In this document: piece after piece, positions 57,303 through 58,510 of the stretch
Layout of the letters: each line of letters begins with the position of its first letter
Position numbering within the stretch: the first letter of the stretch is position 1
Source of the DNA: Pseudomonas monteilii NBRC 103158 = DSM 14164
Lineage (GTDB): Bacteria; Pseudomonadota; Gammaproteobacteria; Pseudomonadales; Pseudomonadaceae
Length of the DNA: 58,510 nucleotides
Direction: 5' to 3'
Assembly (NCBI RefSeq): GCF_000730605.1
Contig: NZ_BBIS01000056.1
Span: 1 to 58,510 of the forward strand
The notes under the pieces: model-generated
The model's database searches: none
What the model saw: only the letters and a program-made list of their open reading frames with translations
Told to the model about the DNA's origin: nothing
Made by a program: the position numbers and the translations under genes

Positions 57303-58510
57303 TTAACGCTCCAAACGGAAAATTGACAGGATCGCATGGTCTTCGTCCAACCCTTGATTGGCGCGGTAAGCTAGATGCAGTGAGACATGCTTTTGATTGG
57401 CCAACGTGTTCTCGAAATGCAGAACCAAGCCAGCACCTACGATGTGGGCGGTCGGGGTGATAGGGAATACGTCCATTCCTTGGTCGTCACGGAGGGCTCT
57501 CAAGCTTCCTGACCATTCGCTTACCCCCAGCACGAAGCCAGGCAGCAGCACTGTGAACTCAACGGTTGGTTGAGGTGTGGCTACTTCATTGTGTGTAATG
57601 GCTGTCCAGTTTGGCGGAGACCAGTGATCGTTATGATGCCATCGGGTGTCGACTTTAGTTATGCCGAGTGGTACAGCCTGCTCGGCGGATAGTAGTTTGG
57701 GACCGTAATGCTCGTTGTGCCAGGCTTTGACTTCGGTTTGAAGCGAAGCGAAAGGAGGAAGTCTCTGCTCATAGTCCAACGTAATGCCTGAGCGCACCTC
57801 TCCATCATTGTTGCGATTACCGAAAATACTACGTGCTGCCCAAAGCTCAATTGGGCTATGAAGGTGCTCATGTGCCTTGGCGTGTAGGTAGAGTCCCCCA
57901 GCAATAATGGCTACGCCTACGAGGACAAGGGCGGCTGCGGCCCATCCGGCAAAGGGTACCACCGTAGTAGCACCCGCTATGGCAAGGCCTGCTTCAAGGG
58001 CGACAGCAGAGCCAATAGCCATAGTTACCCCTCCTGCAAAGGTGTATCCGCCTGCAGCTGAATTGCCACTTTTGAGTTGGCGCATTCCCTTCGATATGTC
58101 AGAAAACAGGCCGAACGCTATTGCAGGATATCCGGCTACCCGCGCGAACAGGTTGCTACTTAAGAACTTGATAATTCCGTTGCCAAACGCCATCCCCGGC
58201 GCTGTCGAACTTAATCTCAGCATCACGGCCTTCTGCGTCGCCCTTACGCTGACCAGCGTCGCCGCTGCTGCACCGATCACTCCGAAAATCGATGAAGCAA
58301 AACCCAAGGTGTATTCCGGAGCATTGCTCTTTTGCAGGCTGTTGTAGGCCGTCTGGAGCGATATGATGTTGTACCACAGCATCCCTGCGTTCAAACCACC
58401 GCCTCCGCCCGAGGTGAGCATCCCGAGAAAGTTGGGTTGCACTCGCGCAGTGGTGGTCAGTTCTATCGAGACCGTCCGGCTCCCCGAAATGCGCAGCTGT
58501 TTCATCTCTT
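57303..58510 (-). CDS. VasX/BTH_I2691-like T6SS effector, C-terminal part (copy B, runs off the window)
   Basis: At least 400 codons; the frame is open to the window edge, so the ATG at 58505 is probably internal and the N-terminal half lies outside. The visible part begins with a probable beta-rich segment (LRISGSRTVSIELTTTARVQPNFLGMLTS). The region shared with copy A follows: SGGGGGLNAGMLWYN, the small-residue membrane helices (SSIFGVIGAAAATLVSVRATQ and PFAGWAAAALVLVGVAIIAGG) and a soluble domain with HNEHYGPKLLSAEQA and HHNDHWSPPNW. Its C-terminus reads HAILSIFRLER, intact compared with copy A. It is probably a pore-forming anti-bacterial effector by analogy with VasX. Confidence 0.8.
   Translation of the reverse strand, partial: EMKQLRISGSRTVSIELTTTARVQPNFLGMLTSGGGGGLNAGMLWYNIISLQTAYNSLQKSNAPEYTLGFASSIFGVIGAAAATLVSVRATQKAVMLRLSSTAPGMAFGNGIIKFLSSNLFARVAGYPAIAFGLFSDISKGMRQLKSGNSAAGGYTFAGGVTMAIGSAVALEAGLAIAGATTVVPFAGWAAAALVLVGVAIIAGGLYLHAKAHEHLHSPIELWAARSIFGNRNNDGEVRSGITLDYEQRLPPFASLQTEVKAWHNEHYGPKLLSAEQAVPLGITKVDTRWHHNDHWSPPNWTAITHNEVATPQPTVEFTVLLPGFVLGVSEWSGSLRALRDDQGMDVFPITPTAHIVGAGLVLHFENTLANQKHVSLHLAYRANQGLDEDHAILSIFRLER

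Overview
The window looks like a chromosomal segment of a Pseudomonas, most likely the P. putida group. The reasons are high-GC coding, an MvaT/H-NS-like xenogeneic silencer, an OprD-family porin, a complete glcDEFGB/glcC glycolate locus, an SfnR-type sulfur-scavenging operon, and several large perfect inverted repeats of the P. putida REP type (arms built on CCTGTnCCGGCC..TTCGCGGG). The species assignment rests on remembered gene families, not on a database search. No tRNA, rRNA, CRISPR array or insertion sequence was seen.

Layout. 0-7.4 kb: small conserved proteins, an SdhL-type shikimate dehydrogenase homologue, glyoxalase I, an MvaT-like silencer, an OprD porin, a secreted metallophosphoesterase of lower GC, and a solitary cobF. 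7.4-14.5 kb: a signalling island with a 1174-residue CHASE3-GAF-kinase carrying three receiver domains, followed by overlapping cheR, cheB and a receiver-kinase hybrid, with single-domain receivers on both sides and no receptor, CheA or CheW. 14.5-20.5 kb: a bktB-hbdH-tetR operon with a divergent AraC regulator, a CynX-like transporter, and an internally deleted MocR regulator. 20.7-28.1 kb: glcD-glcE-glcF-glcG-glcB with divergent glcC and two identical GlcC-type operators. 28.2-32.3 kb: a DUF2388 protein, a GST, and an FMN reductase / SfnC-DszC-like monooxygenase / SfnR-like operon behind a good sigma-54 promoter.

32.5-43.7 kb: a TetR regulator next to an eight-gene catabolic cluster (two SDRs, HyuA, HyuB, aminotransferase, uronate-dehydrogenase-like epimerase, DadA-like oxidase, ThDP enzyme) that I cannot assign to a known pathway. 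Two matching 25-bp palindromes mark its two promoters, so it reads as one regulon. 44.0-46.9 kb: a CACHE-HAMP-GAF-HD-GYP protein with a large insertion in the HD-GYP domain. 46.9-53.9 kb: an IclR-controlled catabolic locus (flavoprotein, Gfo/Idh/MocA dehydrogenase, TIM-barrel isomerase, MFS transporter) with two families of repeated operator-like sites. It also holds a sigma-54 activator that has lost its N-terminus and sits in frame with the stop codon of the flavoprotein.

54.0-58.5 kb: a type VI secretion accessory island on the minus strand. From upstream to downstream it holds a VasX/BTH_I2691-like effector (entering from beyond the window edge), a DUF6708-type membrane protein, an in-frame-deleted mini-effector, a second DUF6708-type copy, and a PAAR spike-tip protein. 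The effector/DUF6708 pair is tandemly duplicated with a period of about 2.1 kb. The DUF6708 copies share 160 identical residues but have divergent membrane segments. This island and the TetR-governed eight-gene cluster are the best candidates for something undescribed.
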